A stretch of 64,000 bases of DNA from Methylorubrum rhodinum (GCF_014199935.1 NZ_JACHOP010000014.1:1-64000); one strand, 5' to 3'; numbered from the stretch's first letter, positions 8,455 through 17,483 are shown. Program-made: numbers and translations. Notes: generated from the sequence alone by a model not told the origin.

Positions 8455-8877
8455 CAGGATCGGTCTCGTCTGCCGTCGGTGTCCGCGGGACCCGCGCAGG
8501 CGGCGGGGCCGGACGGCTTATCGGTCGAAACCGTGCGCGGCTCAATCCGGGCCGACAGAAGTGGTCTCCCGACACGCGTCGCAATCGTGGGTTCGGATCG
8601 CCGCACGGATCGGAGACATCGGCGTCTGGGCGTCGCTGAACGGGCGGAGAATCGATTGCTTCGCGCCCCCCATGTGACAGACGGATCGTCTTCGGAGCCC
8701 GCGGGATATCCCGAGGACGGCGACGAGCGAGGTCATCGCGCCTCGGTTCGAGGGCCCGAGCCCGATGGCCGAGCGTATCCGCACGCAGGATCGCACCGCG
8801 ATGTCTCGCGCGGTCGCGGCCGGTCGTTCCGAACCGCAGGCCCGATGCCCGGGGGGCTTCGGAGAAGCCCTGCGCCG
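8455..8877. other. Intergenic region between divergent genes
   Basis: About 420 bases with no gene I can support. It should contain the promoters of the dehydrogenase (minus) and the sensor kinase (plus). The only structure seen is a short perfect palindrome CGGGATATCCCG at 8702-8713, a possible operator half-way between the two genes. No clear promoter hexamers were assigned. Confidence 0.5.
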
Positions 8878-8889
8878 ATGCGAGGAGCG

Positions 8890-11800
8890 ATGACGGACTG
8901 GCCTCACAGCGACGGGGAGATGGCCGAGCGCATCCGCGCCTACGACTGGGCCGCGACGCCGCTCGGCCCGGTCGAGCGCTGGCCGCAGAGCCTGCGGAAC
9001 GCCGTCGACCTGATGCTCGGCTCGCCGCAATTCACGACGCTCGCCTGGGGGCCGGCGCTCACCCTGTTCTACAACGACGCCTGCGCCGCGCTCCTCGGTG
9101 CGCGCCATCCCGCGGCGCTCGGGCGGACCTATACCGACGTGTGGAAGGTGCAGGGTCCGGGGGATGTGATCGGTGCGGCGCTCGGCGGACGCTCCTCGCA
9201 CTACATCGACCAGTATTTCGCGACGCCCTCCCGTCCGGGACGGCCCGGAGGCTGGTTCACCGGAAGCCGCACGCCCTTGCGTGACGAGAACGGCACCGTC
9301 GCCGGCTTCTACGTCACCGGCTTCGAGACCACCGAGCGCGTCCTCGCCGAGCGGGTGCGGTCCGAGCGGGAGGCGCAGCAGGCCTTCCTCCTCCGGCTCT
9401 CCGACGCCCTGCAGCCGCTGGCCGACCCCGCCGAGATCCAGGGGGCGGCCTGCCGCCTGCTCGGCGAGCACCTGGGCACCGAGCATACCTGCTACGCCGA
9501 GGTCCGTGAGTCGGAAGGCGTCGTGATCGTCGCGCAGGACCATGCCCCCGGCAGGCCGTCCTTCGTCGGGACCAGTCCCTTGTCGGCTCTTCGAGGGGGT
9601 CTGTCGGTCCACCGGGCGGGCCGTCCGGTCGTCGTCTCCGATCTCGCGACCGCGGACACGATCTCGGAAGCGGAGCGCGCATCGCTCGCCGCCGCGAAGA
9701 CCATCGCCTGGATCTCGGTTCCCTTGATCAAGCACGGCTCGCTGGTCGGCACCCTGTGCGCCGCGCGCGACAGACCTCACGCCTGGAGCGAGGCGGACGT
9801 CGCCCTCGTCGGCGAAACCGGTGAGCGCATCTGGGCCGCCGTCGAGCGGGCGCGGGCGGAGCGGTCGGCGCGCGACGCCGAGATCCGGCTGCGCACGATG
9901 GCCGACGCCGCGCCGGTGCTGATCTGGGACGTGGACGCGACCGGGATGGTCTTCGTCAACGATCACTACCTCGCCTTCTTCGGCGTGAGCTTCGAGCGCG
10001 TCGTGGAGGGCGGTTGGAAGGGCTTCCTGCATCCCGACGATGCCGAGGACTACATCGCGGCCTACAGCGACGCCTATGCCCGGAGGCGCCCCTATACCCG
10101 CGAGGCACGGGTGCGCCGCGCCGACGGGCAGTATCGCTGGCTGATCCATTCCGGCCGGCCTCTCGGTGCCGACCGCTATGTCGGCGTCTCGATCGACGTC
10201 ACCGAGCGCCACGAGGCCGAGGAGCGCCTGAAGCGCAACAATGCGGTGCTCGAGGCGATCAACCGCATCTTCAGCGCGACGCTCGGCGCCGCTTCCGAGG
10301 CGGAGCTCGCACGCGTCTCCCTGGAGGTCGCCGGGGCGCTGACCGGCAGCGCCTCCGGTTTCCTGTGCGAGGTCGATGCACGCACGGGCCGGCCCGATGC
10401 CGCCACGGCGAGCGAATGGAATGCGGCCGGCGAGGCTCCGGCCGATGGCCGGCGGGCGCCGCCGCCATCGCTCTGGAGCGCGGTCCGGGTTCCCTGCGAG
10501 CGGGTGCTGCGCGAGGGGCGCGCCCGCATCGCCGACGATCCCGGCCTCGGCCGGGACCCCGAGGGCGTTCCCGGAGCCGCGCCTCCGACGGCCTTTCTCG
10601 CCGTGCCCCTGATGCAGGGCGAGGCGGTCGCCGGATTGATCGGCCTCGCCGGCCGTCCGGGCGGCTATCGGCCGGAGGATCTGGAGGTGGCCGAGGCACT
10701 CGCCCCCGCCATCCGGCACGCGCTGCTGAGCAAGCGCGCCGAGGGCCGCCTGCGCGAGAGCGAGACGCGCTTCCGCGAGTTCGCGCAGGCCTCCTCCGAC
10801 GTCCTCTGGATCACCGACGCCGAACGCTTCGCCTCCGAGTTCGCCAGTCCTGCCCTGCAGAGGATCTACGGCCTCTCCCCCGCGCAGATCCGCGGCGATG
10901 CCCGCCAATGGGCCGCTCCGATCGTCCCCGAGGATCGGGCGGCGACGTTCACGCAACTGGAGCGGGTGCGCGCCGGCGAGTCGGTGATGTACGAGTTCCG
11001 TATCCTGAGGCCGTCGGACAGATCCTTCCGCTGGATCCGCAACCACGCCTTCCCGCTGTTCGACGAGGACGGCCGGGTGCACCGGATCGGCGGCATCTCC
11101 AGCGACGTGACCGACATCAGGCAGGCCGAACAGCATCAGAAGGTGCTGCTGGCGGAACTGCAGCACCGGGTGCGCAACATCATGGCGCTGACCCGCTCGA
11201 TCGTCGTGCGCTCCGGGGTGCGCGCCGAGAGCGTTCCCGACTACGCGGCGCTCGTCGGAGGGCGGCTCGTGACCCTCGCCCGCGTCCAGAGCCGCCTTAC
11301 CCGCGCGGCCAATGCCGGCGTGGCGATCTCCGCCATCCTGCGCGACGAGATCGGTGCCCAGGCCGAGCGCGAAGACCAGTACGATCTCGCCGGGCCCGAG
11401 ATCGAGCTCTCGCCCAAGGCCGCCGAGGTGCTGACGCTCGCGGTGCACGAATTGACCACCAACGCCCTCAAGCACGGTGCGCTCTCGAGCACGCGCGGCC
11501 GGGTCTCGGTGCGCTGGCAGGGCGTCGATCGGGTGGACCAACCCTGGCTGAGCTTCGTCTGGACCGAAACCGGCGGCCCGCCCCCGGATACGGGCGGGGA
11601 CGCTTCGTGGCGGCGCGGCTTCGGCAGAGAATTGATCGAGCGGATGATTCCGTACGAGCTGGGCGGCAGCGGACGGATCGAGCTGACCCCGGAGGGCGCC
11701 TGCTGCCGTCTCGAGTTCCCGCTCACCGGGGGCGCCAGCATTCTCGAGACCCACGCGCCGCCGCTCGCGCGGGTGGTCGGCGGACACCTCGACATGACGG

Positions 11801-12189
11801 GCCAGCCCGATCTCGCCGGCCACCGCATCCTCCTGGCGGAGGACGAGTTCTACCTCGCCAACGACACCGCGCGGGCCCTCGACGGCGTCGGCGCGGCGGT
11901 GCTCGGCCCCTTCGCCGCCGAGGCGGCGGCGCTGGAGTGCCTCGGTCGCGACGCGCCGACCGGTGCCGTGATCGACATCGACCTCGGCGGCCGGCTGTCC
12001 TTCGTCCTCGCCCGGTCGCTCGTCGCCCGCGGCGTTCCGTTCGTGTTCGTGACCGGCTACGGAGAGGAGGCGATCCCGCCCGAATTCGCCGATGTGCCGC
12101 GGCTGGAAAAACCCGTCGCCCTGCGCCGGATCGTGGCGAGCCTCGCGCGGACGCTCGGCGCCGCCGGGTCTCAATCCGGCGTGAGGTAG
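8890..12189 (+). CDS. Hybrid HWE-family sensor histidine kinase with PAS, GAF and receiver domains, 1099 aa
   Basis: A soluble multi-sensor kinase. Order: an N-terminal PAS-like module (1-155, with RIRAYDWAATPLGPVERW), GAF (about 162-313), PAS (330-437), GAF (454-614), PAS (627-742), HWE dimerisation/catalytic region (753-944) and C-terminal receiver (976-1094). His759 in ELQHRVRN is the phospho-site and Asn858 in HELTTNALKHG is the ATP N-box. WTE in SFVWTET is the HWE signature, and Asp1029 in VIDIDLGG is the receiver acceptor. There are no membrane segments, so it senses a cytosolic cue. No haem or flavin ligand motif is obvious. An alternative ATG at 8878 is possible. No partner regulator is adjacent; in alphaproteobacteria such kinases often feed the general stress response. 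Confidence 0.88.
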   Translation: MTDWPHSDGEMAERIRAYDWAATPLGPVERWPQSLRNAVDLMLGSPQFTTLAWGPALTLFYNDACAALLGARHPAALGRTYTDVWKVQGPGDVIGAALGGRSSHYIDQYFATPSRPGRPGGWFTGSRTPLRDENGTVAGFYVTGFETTERVLAERVRSEREAQQAFLLRLSDALQPLADPAEIQGAACRLLGEHLGTEHTCYAEVRESEGVVIVAQDHAPGRPSFVGTSPLSALRGGLSVHRAGRPVVVSDLATADTISEAERASLAAAKTIAWISVPLIKHGSLVGTLCAARDRPHAWSEADVALVGETGERIWAAVERARAERSARDAEIRLRTMADAAPVLIWDVDATGMVFVNDHYLAFFGVSFERVVEGGWKGFLHPDDAEDYIAAYSDAYARRRPYTREARVRRADGQYRWLIHSGRPLGADRYVGVSIDVTERHEAEERLKRNNAVLEAINRIFSATLGAASEAELARVSLEVAGALTGSASGFLCEVDARTGRPDAATASEWNAAGEAPADGRRAPPPSLWSAVRVPCERVLREGRARIADDPGLGRDPEGVPGAAPPTAFLAVPLMQGEAVAGLIGLAGRPGGYRPEDLEVAEALAPAIRHALLSKRAEGRLRESETRFREFAQASSDVLWITDAERFASEFASPALQRIYGLSPAQIRGDARQWAAPIVPEDRAATFTQLERVRAGESVMYEFRILRPSDRSFRWIRNHAFPLFDEDGRVHRIGGISSDVTDIRQAEQHQKVLLAELQHRVRNIMALTRSIVVRSGVRAESVPDYAALVGGRLVTLARVQSRLTRAANAGVAISAILRDEIGAQAEREDQYDLAGPEIELSPKAAEVLTLAVHELTTNALKHGALSSTRGRVSVRWQGVDRVDQPWLSFVWTETGGPPPDTGGDASWRRGFGRELIERMIPYELGGSGRIELTPEGACCRLEFPLTGGASILETHAPPLARVVGGHLDMTGQPDLAGHRILLAEDEFYLANDTARALDGVGAAVLGPFAAEAAALECLGRDAPTGAVIDIDLGGRLSFVLARSLVARGVPFVFVTGYGEEAIPPEFADVPRLEKPVALRRIVASLARTLGAAGSQSGVR

Positions 12190-12458
12190 CGTCGGCGCGC
12201 CCAGCCGACCGTGCGGCCGAACTTGACCCGGCACCATGTCAGCCCGCTCGGCGTGTCGTTGGTGCAGCCGAAGCCGAGGACGCGGCGGCCGACCGGGATC
12301 TGGCCGAGCGCCGGGGCGGCGCCGTCCGGGGTCTCGCGGATCGTCAGGCTGTCGTCCCGCGGCAGGCCCTCGACGCGGAACGGCTCGGCGGCGTCCGCCG
12401 GCCCCGCCGCGGCGAGCAGGACGGCCACGGCGAGGGCGGGCAGCGGGCGACAGGTCAT
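12171..12458 (-). CDS. Secreted bacterial SH3-like domain protein, 95 aa
   Basis: A signal peptide (residues 1-23, ending ADAAE) is followed by one SH3b-like domain: LTIRETPDGAAPALGQIPVG, then a Cys, SGLTWCRVKF and GWARRRYLTPD. Such domains usually bind cell-wall peptides. Two cysteines in the mature part could form a disulfide in the periplasm. The 3' end overlaps the end of the converging sensor kinase gene by 19 bases. It lies just downstream of the very-long-chain fatty acid operon on the same strand (19 bases after it) and could be its last gene. Confidence 0.75.
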   Translation of the reverse strand: MTCRPLPALAVAVLLAAAGPADAAEPFRVEGLPRDDSLTIRETPDGAAPALGQIPVGRRVLGFGCTNDTPSGLTWCRVKFGRTVGWARRRYLTPD

Positions 12459-12477
12459 GGCGATCAGGTCATGGCGA

Positions 12478-13233
12478 TCAGGTTCGGTGGATGCCCATCA
12501 TCGCGGTCAGGCCGCCGTCGACGGGCAGCACCGCGCCGGTGATATAGGCACCGCCCTCTCCCATCAGGAAGGCGGCGAGCGCCGCGACCTCGTCGGGCGC
12601 GGCGAAGCGTCCGAGGGGGATCTGACGCTCGATCCCCGCGCGATGGGCGGCGTAGGCGGCCAGCATCTCGGTGTCGATGAAGCCCGGCGCAATCACGTTG
12701 ACCGTCACCCCGCGCTTGGCCGACTCGATGGCCAGCGTGCGGCAATAGGCGATCAGCGCGCCCTTGGTGGCGGCATAGGCCGCGTTTCCGGCATTCGCCT
12801 GGAGCGCGGCGACCGAGCCGATGGCGACGATGCGGCCGGCGCGCGCCCGGATCATGCCGCGCACCAGCGCCTTGGCGATCCGGGTCAGCGACCAGAAATT
12901 GACCTGCATCGCCTCCTCGGCGCGGTCCCGGTCGAGCATCGCCGCGAGCGCGTCCGCCGACTGGCCGGCATTGTGGACGTAGCCGTAGAACCCCTCGCCC
13001 TCGACCGCGTCGCAGAACGCCTCGATCGCGGCACGGTCGGAAAGGTCGAGCGGTCGCGCCGAGACGGTGCGCTCGGGATAGGCCTGCGCCAGCTCGGCGG
13101 CCAGGGCCTCGGCCTTCGCGGCGGAGGAGCGGTAGGTGAAGTGCACGTCGTGGCCGCCGGCAGCCAGGGCACGCACGGTCGCCGCGCCGAGCCCGGAGGC
13201 GCCGCCGACGACGAGGACGGATCCGGCGCTCAC
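12478..13233 (-). CDS. Short-chain dehydrogenase/reductase (3-oxoacyl-ACP reductase-like), 251 aa
   Basis: A classical SDR: the cofactor motif GGASGLGAATV at residues 9-19, NAGQSAD near 88, and the catalytic Ser (AIGSVAAL) with YAATK. PGFIDTEM and a C-terminal GAVLPVDGGL are FabG-like. It overlaps fabF1XL by the sequence ATGA (13230-13233) and is the fifth gene of the operon. From context it should reduce the 3-ketoacyl-AcpXL formed by the two ketosynthases. In rhizobial clusters this place is held by a zinc alcohol dehydrogenase (adhXL), so this is a substitution. The substrate is inferred. Confidence 0.85.
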   Translation of the reverse strand: MSAGSVLVVGGASGLGAATVRALAAGGHDVHFTYRSSAAKAEALAAELAQAYPERTVSARPLDLSDRAAIEAFCDAVEGEGFYGYVHNAGQSADALAAMLDRDRAEEAMQVNFWSLTRIAKALVRGMIRARAGRIVAIGSVAALQANAGNAAYAATKGALIAYCRTLAIESAKRGVTVNVIAPGFIDTEMLAAYAAHRAGIERQIPLGRFAAPDEVAALAAFLMGEGGAYITGAVLPVDGGLTAMMGIHRT

Positions 13234-14516
13234 GGCTCGTCCCCCAGGACGAGGCAGGTGTTCTGCCCGCCGAAGCCGAAGGAGTTCGACAGGACGCGCG
13301 ACACCCGAACGTCGCGGGTGCGGTCGACCACGTCGAGCAGCAGCGCCGGGTCGGGCACCACGTAGTTGATGGTGGGCGGGATGCGCCCGTTCCGGATGGT
13401 CAGCAGCGAGACCGCCGCCTCGATCGCGCCCGCCGCCGTCAGCGTGTGGCCGATCATCGACTTGTTCGACGAGATCGGAAGCGATCCGGCGCGCTCGCCG
13501 AACACGGCCGAGCAGCCCAGCGCCTCCATCTTGTCGTTCTCCGGCGTCGAGGTGCCGTGGGCGTTGACGTGGTCGATGGCCTCGGGCGCCAGGCCCGCAT
13601 CGTCGAGCGCCGCCCGCATCGCCGCGATCACCGGGGCGCCGTCGGGGCTGGAGCGGGTGCGGTGGAAGCCGTCGCCCTTCTCGCCGCAGCCGAGCACGTA
13701 GCCGAGGATGTTGGCCCCACGCGACCTCGCCGATTCCGCACTCTCGAGGACGAGCGCGGCGGCGCCCTCGCCCATGACGAAGCCGTCGCGATTCTTCGAG
13801 AACGGCTTCGAGGCGGCCTCCGGCGGGTCGTTCTGGGTCGAGAGCGCCGAGAGCAGCGAGAAGCGGATCAGCGATTCCGGGTTCACCGAGCCGTCGGTGC
13901 CGATGCAGAGCGCCGCCTCCATCTCGCCCCGGCGGATCGCCTCGACGCCGAGCTGGATCGCGGTGGCGCCGGACGAGCAGGCGGTCGAGAGCGAGATCGG
14001 CGAGCCGCGCGTGCCGAAGCGGTCGGCGAGACGGTCGGCCACGGTGCCGAAGATGAACAGGTCGTGCCAGGGATCGAACCGCCGGCTCGCCGCCGCCCGC
14101 TGCAGGTCGGCGTAGGAGATCTCACCCCCGTTCGGGCTTGCGGCCGCGGCCAGCGCCTCGCGCTGGGGCCATTCCATCTCGACCGGCGGCACGGCCACGA
14201 ACAGCGCGCCGGGGAAGGCCCCGCCGATCCCGGATTGCGCGATGGCTTCCTCCGCGGCGACGGTGGCGAAGCGCTCGGACAGGAGCGGGGCCACCAGCGG
14301 ATCGGTGTCGAGGAAGTCGACGGTGCCGGCGATGCGGGTGCGCAGGCCCTCCGTCGGGAAGCGGCGGATGGCGCGGATGCCGGAGCGGCCGGCGGTGAGC
14401 GCGTCCCAGTTCTCGGCCGCGCCCCGTCCGAGCGAAGTGACGATGCCGAGGCCGGTGACGGCGACGAGCGGGCGGCCTTGCGCGTCGTGCGTGGACGAGG
14501 AGCGGGGTTCTGGCAT
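13230..14516 (-). CDS. fabF1XL: Beta-ketoacyl-ACP synthase II-like, FabF1XL, 428 aa
   Basis: A condensing enzyme with an intact Cys-His-His triad: Cys180 in STACSSG, His320 in VNAHGTST and His357 in MIGHTLTAAG, with Lys351 nearby. The predicted role is to elongate acyl-AcpXL toward the C28-type chain of lipid A, probably together with the neighbouring non-catalytic partner. The ATG at 14516 has an AAGG site upstream; an in-frame TTG at 14528 is an alternative. It overlaps the SDR by four bases and follows fabF2XL by 56 bases. The assignment as XL rests on the gene order with acpXL and fabZXL. Confidence 0.85.
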   Translation of the reverse strand: MPEPRSSSTHDAQGRPLVAVTGLGIVTSLGRGAAENWDALTAGRSGIRAIRRFPTEGLRTRIAGTVDFLDTDPLVAPLLSERFATVAAEEAIAQSGIGGAFPGALFVAVPPVEMEWPQREALAAAASPNGGEISYADLQRAAASRRFDPWHDLFIFGTVADRLADRFGTRGSPISLSTACSSGATAIQLGVEAIRRGEMEAALCIGTDGSVNPESLIRFSLLSALSTQNDPPEAASKPFSKNRDGFVMGEGAAALVLESAESARSRGANILGYVLGCGEKGDGFHRTRSSPDGAPVIAAMRAALDDAGLAPEAIDHVNAHGTSTPENDKMEALGCSAVFGERAGSLPISSNKSMIGHTLTAAGAIEAAVSLLTIRNGRIPPTINYVVPDPALLLDVVDRTRDVRVSRVLSNSFGFGGQNTCLVLGDEP

Positions 14517-14572
14517 CCGAGCCTTCAATCACTTTTTGGCCGGGCGTGCATCCTACCCGGCAGTCCGCGCGG

Positions 14573-15715
14573 TCAGGCGGCCAGAACGCGGACGACGCCC
14601 TCGCCCCGGCGATGGCCGACCGAGGTGACCGCGACTTCGCGCGCCGCGCCGACCGCGCAGAGCGCGGCGGCGAGCGCCGCGCCGAAGGGGGCCGCCACTT
14701 CCATCGGATGGCCGACGATGTCGCCGGTGGCGCGGATGCCCGCGCCGGGAAGCGCTGCGTGGATGCCCGCGATCTCCTCGGCGGCGAGGTCGGCGAGACC
14801 GGTGGCGCCGGAGAGCACCACGTCCGGCCGCTCGATGCCCGCCTCGCCGATGAGCCGGGTCAGGCTCGCCGAAACGCTGCCGGGCGCGCGGGCCACGCGA
14901 TCGTTGGCGACGGGCATCAGCCGGGCGAGCGCCCGGGCGCCGCGCGCCGAAGCGTGCTCGGCCGCCTCCAGCACCAGGAAGGCCGCGGCACTTCCGAGCA
15001 CGAAGCCGCCGTTGTCCTCGCGCCGCTCGAAGACCGGGCGGTAGACGGGCTTGTCGAGGAAGCCACCCATCTCGTGAATGACCATCACGTCCGGCCGCTC
15101 GGCGTTGTAGGACGAGCCGACCATGATCGTGTCGATCTGCCCCGAGGCGACGCGGGCATGGGCGATGCGCAGGGCATCGACCCCGCAGGATTCCTCGCCC
15201 ATGAAGGTGCGGGACGCCCCCGTCACGCCGTGGACGATGCTGATATTGCCCGCGAGCAGGTTCGAGAGCTGCGCCAGGAACAGCGTCGGCCGCAGGTCGT
15301 TCAGCAGCCGCTCGTTGAGGAAGGCGCCCGGATCGGCCGCGCCCCGCAGCCCGGACAGGATTGCCCCGTCGACTGCGTAGTCGCGCTCGCCCCCGCCCGC
15401 CGCGACCACGAGCTGAAGCGCGGCCTTGAACGCCGCGTCGCCCTTCACGCCCGCCGAATCGAGGGCGAGGCCGGCGGCATAGACGCCGAGGCGCTGCCAC
15501 GGCTCCATCTGCCGCTGATCCGATTTTTTTGAGATTTGCGCGTCGAGGGTCAGGGCGACGACGGGGTGCACGGGGTAGGGTGCGAAGGTCTCGGCATCGG
15601 TGCGCGGTGCCTCCTTCGAGGCGAAAGCGGAGAGATGCGCCTCGATCCCCTCGCCCGCGCAGGAGACGAGGCCGATGCCCGTCACGACGACATCGCGACC
15701 CGTGCTTCGGCTCAT
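14573..15715 (-). CDS. fabF2XL: Ketosynthase-like partner FabF2XL lacking the nucleophilic cysteine, 380 aa
   Basis: A thiolase-fold ketosynthase homologue, shorter than FabF1XL. Where an active ketosynthase has TACSSG, this protein reads GEESCG: Glu175 sits at the nucleophile position and the Cys is two residues later (177). The first catalytic His block is also lost (SGATG instead of NAHGT), while GHPMEVAAPF keeps the second. This resembles chain-length factors of type II polyketide synthases, which pair with an active ketosynthase. It overlaps fabZXL by ATGA (15712-15715). The likely role is a heterodimer with FabF1XL that sets chain length; this is inference from sequence and context. Confidence 0.82.
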   Translation of the reverse strand: MSRSTGRDVVVTGIGLVSCAGEGIEAHLSAFASKEAPRTDAETFAPYPVHPVVALTLDAQISKKSDQRQMEPWQRLGVYAAGLALDSAGVKGDAAFKAALQLVVAAGGGERDYAVDGAILSGLRGAADPGAFLNERLLNDLRPTLFLAQLSNLLAGNISIVHGVTGASRTFMGEESCGVDALRIAHARVASGQIDTIMVGSSYNAERPDVMVIHEMGGFLDKPVYRPVFERREDNGGFVLGSAAAFLVLEAAEHASARGARALARLMPVANDRVARAPGSVSASLTRLIGEAGIERPDVVLSGATGLADLAAEEIAGIHAALPGAGIRATGDIVGHPMEVAAPFGAALAAALCAVGAAREVAVTSVGHRRGEGVVRVLAA

Positions 15716-16176
15716 TCCGCGGTCCCGTCGATGAGGCCGATCCGGCGGGCGCGCTCGCGCATCGGCGCGTCGAGACCGGGGGGGAACGGCATGGTGCGGA
15801 AGCGCAGCTCCGCGTCGCACAGCGCCTTGCCCTCGTGGCGGATGGCGGCCTTGGTCACGGCGTAGCCGGAGCCGTCGTGCTCCAGGCTCGCCTCGATGTC
15901 GAGGGCGGCGCCGGGGCCGACGAAGGAGCGGAACCGCGCCTTGTCGACCGCCATCAGGAACGGCATCTGCGCGAAGTCGAGATGGGCGAGCACGAGGTAG
16001 CCCGAGGCCTGCGCCATCGTTTCGGTCAGCAAGACGCCCGGCACCAGCGGATGGCCGGGAAAATGCCCCTCGAAGACGGGGCTGGCGTCCGGCACCAGGG
16101 CCCGCGCCTCGATGCGCCCGGCGGCGCGGTCGAGCCGCACCACCTGGTCGATCATCTCGAAATATTCGAGCCGCAT
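15712..16176 (-). CDS. fabZXL: 3-hydroxyacyl-AcpXL dehydratase, FabZXL, 154 aa
   Basis: A hot-dog-fold dehydratase. The signature FEGHFPGHPLVPGV gives catalytic His38, and LTETMAQASG gives the acidic partner Glu52. It removes water from 3-hydroxyacyl-AcpXL to give the trans-2-enoyl intermediate. Length is typical for FabZ. It sits 16 bases after acpXL and overlaps fabF2XL by four bases, so the operon is tightly coupled. The enoyl reductase needed to finish each cycle is not in the cluster and is presumably the housekeeping one. Confidence 0.88.
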   Translation of the reverse strand: MRLEYFEMIDQVVRLDRAAGRIEARALVPDASPVFEGHFPGHPLVPGVLLTETMAQASGYLVLAHLDFAQMPFLMAVDKARFRSFVGPGAALDIEASLEHDGSGYAVTKAAIRHEGKALCDAELRFRTMPFPPGLDAPMRERARRIGLIDGTAE

Positions 16177-16192
16177 GGCGGGCGCCCCGCCG

Positions 16193-16489
16193 TCAGGCTT
16201 TGGCGGCCTTCTCGGCCACGAGGCCGTCGATGCGCGCGCAGAGGTTCTTGAGGACGAAGTACTCCTCGGCCGGGACCTTGCCCTCGTTCACTTCCTGGGT
16301 CCAGCGCTCCAGCGGCAGCTTGATGCCGAACGCCTTGTCGACCGCGAAGGCGATGTCGAGGAAGGCGAGCGAGTCGATGCCGAGATCGTCGATGGCGTGG
16401 CTCTCGGGGGTGATCTTGTCGCGCGGGATGTCCGCCGTCTCGGCGATGATGTCCGCGACGCGGTCGAAGGTGGCGGTCTCGTTGGACAT
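16193..16489 (-). CDS. acpXL: Acyl carrier protein AcpXL, 98 aa
   Basis: The specialised carrier for very-long-chain fatty acids destined for lipid A. Ser40 in [12 protein letters not shown] is the phosphopantetheine site. The C-terminal half ([19 protein letters not shown]) matches rhizobial AcpXL and is absent from ordinary AcpP. It heads the operon acpXL-fabZXL-fabF2XL-fabF1XL-SDR. The ATG at 16489 (MSNETATFD) is chosen over an upstream in-frame ATG because it matches the family N-terminus. The acyltransferase LpxXL, usually nearby in rhizobia, is not in this window. Confidence 0.93.
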   Translation of the reverse strand: MSNETATFDRVADIIAETADIPRDKITPESHAIDDLGIDSLAFLDIAFAVDKAFGIKLPLERWTQEVNEGKVPAEEYFVLKNLCARIDGLVAEKAAKA

Positions 16490-16908
16490 GGAGGCTGGCC
16501 GCTTTCTCGTTCTCGTGTCCGGCGTCGCCGACCCGTCGCGCGGCACGCCCCCACGGCGCCCGACCCGGTCGGCGGCTCACGCGTCGCCGCCGGTTCCCGA
16601 TGACGCTCTTGAAAAGATCGCGACCCCTTACACGAAGCAGCCGAGGCCGGGCAACTCTCTCTCCCTTGCCTCATTCGCCGGCGCCCGCATCCGCGGGCTT
16701 GGGCTGTCGGTTCGCTGGATGCCTCGGCCGAAAGCCGAGGCCGCTGCGCGCGGCGCTCTTCGCGCCGGGCATACGGCTGTTCCTTCTGCAAGCAGCGGTG
16801 CTCGCGCGATGGACTCGGCGCGCCTGACTCAAGCCGTCCAACCTCGTCATGGCTTCGCCTCGCGATGACGGAGTGAGGCGGAAGCCGAGGTCATTGCCAG
16901 GAACGGCC
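16490..16908. other. Intergenic region with hairpins, upstream of acpXL
   Basis: About 420 bases without a supportable gene; it must hold the acpXL promoter. Hairpins seen: GCCTCGGCCGAAAGCCGAGGC near 16721-16741, and GTCATGGCTTCGCC with CGCGATGAC at 16846-16869. The second is a half-copy of the GTCATCGCGAGGC repeat family found whole at 22708-22845 and 43711-43850, and could also end transcription from the gene at 16909-17388. Confidence 0.5.
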
Positions 16909-17388
16909 TCAGGGCGCGTGCGCCAGCACCCGCGGCTCGGTGCGGGGGCGTTCGCGGGCCGGGCGGCGGGCCTCGGCCGCGGCGGCGCGCTTGCGCTCGG
17001 GGCTGCGGGGCCGCACCAGCTCGCCCAACGCGACGAAGCCGTCGTTCTTGCGCTGGCCGGGATCGTGCAGGCCGAAGCCGATGGCGAAGGAGCGGGCGAG
17101 CGACGCGTCCGAGGCGACGCCGTAGCGGTCGAGCGCCGCCAGGAACGAGCGGCGAAAACCGGTCGGCGCACACCACGCCTTCTCGGCGAGCTGCATCGGC
17201 CAGGTCCAGAGCCCGTCGCCGCGGCGGTAGTCGATCTCCTCGCGGGCGATGAAGTAGCCGGTGCCCTTGTGCTCCAGCCCGTCCTCCCGCAGGCGCCAGT
17301 CCGGATCGACGGTCGGCCGCGCCACCGCCGGCCGCACCGCGTCCTCGGTCCGGTCGAAGACATCGCCGTCGAAACCGATCTCGAGCAT
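16909..17388 (-). CDS. Hypothetical protein, 159 aa, behind a candidate SOS box
   Basis: A soluble protein of unknown function. The folded part (residues about 1-125) contains GTGYFIAREEIDYRRGDGLWTWP, AEKAWC and DALFGLHD-like helical sequence; the last 35 residues are Arg/Ala/Pro-rich and probably disordered. An AGGAGG site 5 bases before the ATG at 17388 firmly fixes the start. A GTTC-N7-GTTC site lies 96 bases upstream (17484-17498), so it may be controlled by LexA. I recognise no domain. It is divergent from the diguanylate cyclase gene. Confidence 0.72.
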   Translation of the reverse strand: MLEIGFDGDVFDRTEDAVRPAVARPTVDPDWRLREDGLEHKGTGYFIAREEIDYRRGDGLWTWPMQLAEKAWCAPTGFRRSFLAALDRYGVASDASLARSFAIGFGLHDPGQRKNDGFVALGELVRPRSPERKRAAAAEARRPARERPRTEPRVLAHAP

Positions 17389-17483
17389 GGAGACCTCCTG
17401 CCTGGGCGCCGCCGCGAGGGGGCGAATCGGGTCTGGAACGTTCCATGAACAGTGGCCCCGTGCGCCGATGTGGTCAAGGGCTC

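Noticed and set aside
8542..12237. An open frame of about 1231 codons opposite the sensor kinase
   Set aside because: It is antisense to a gene with a full set of PAS, GAF, HWE and receiver motifs. The frame has no recognisable domain.
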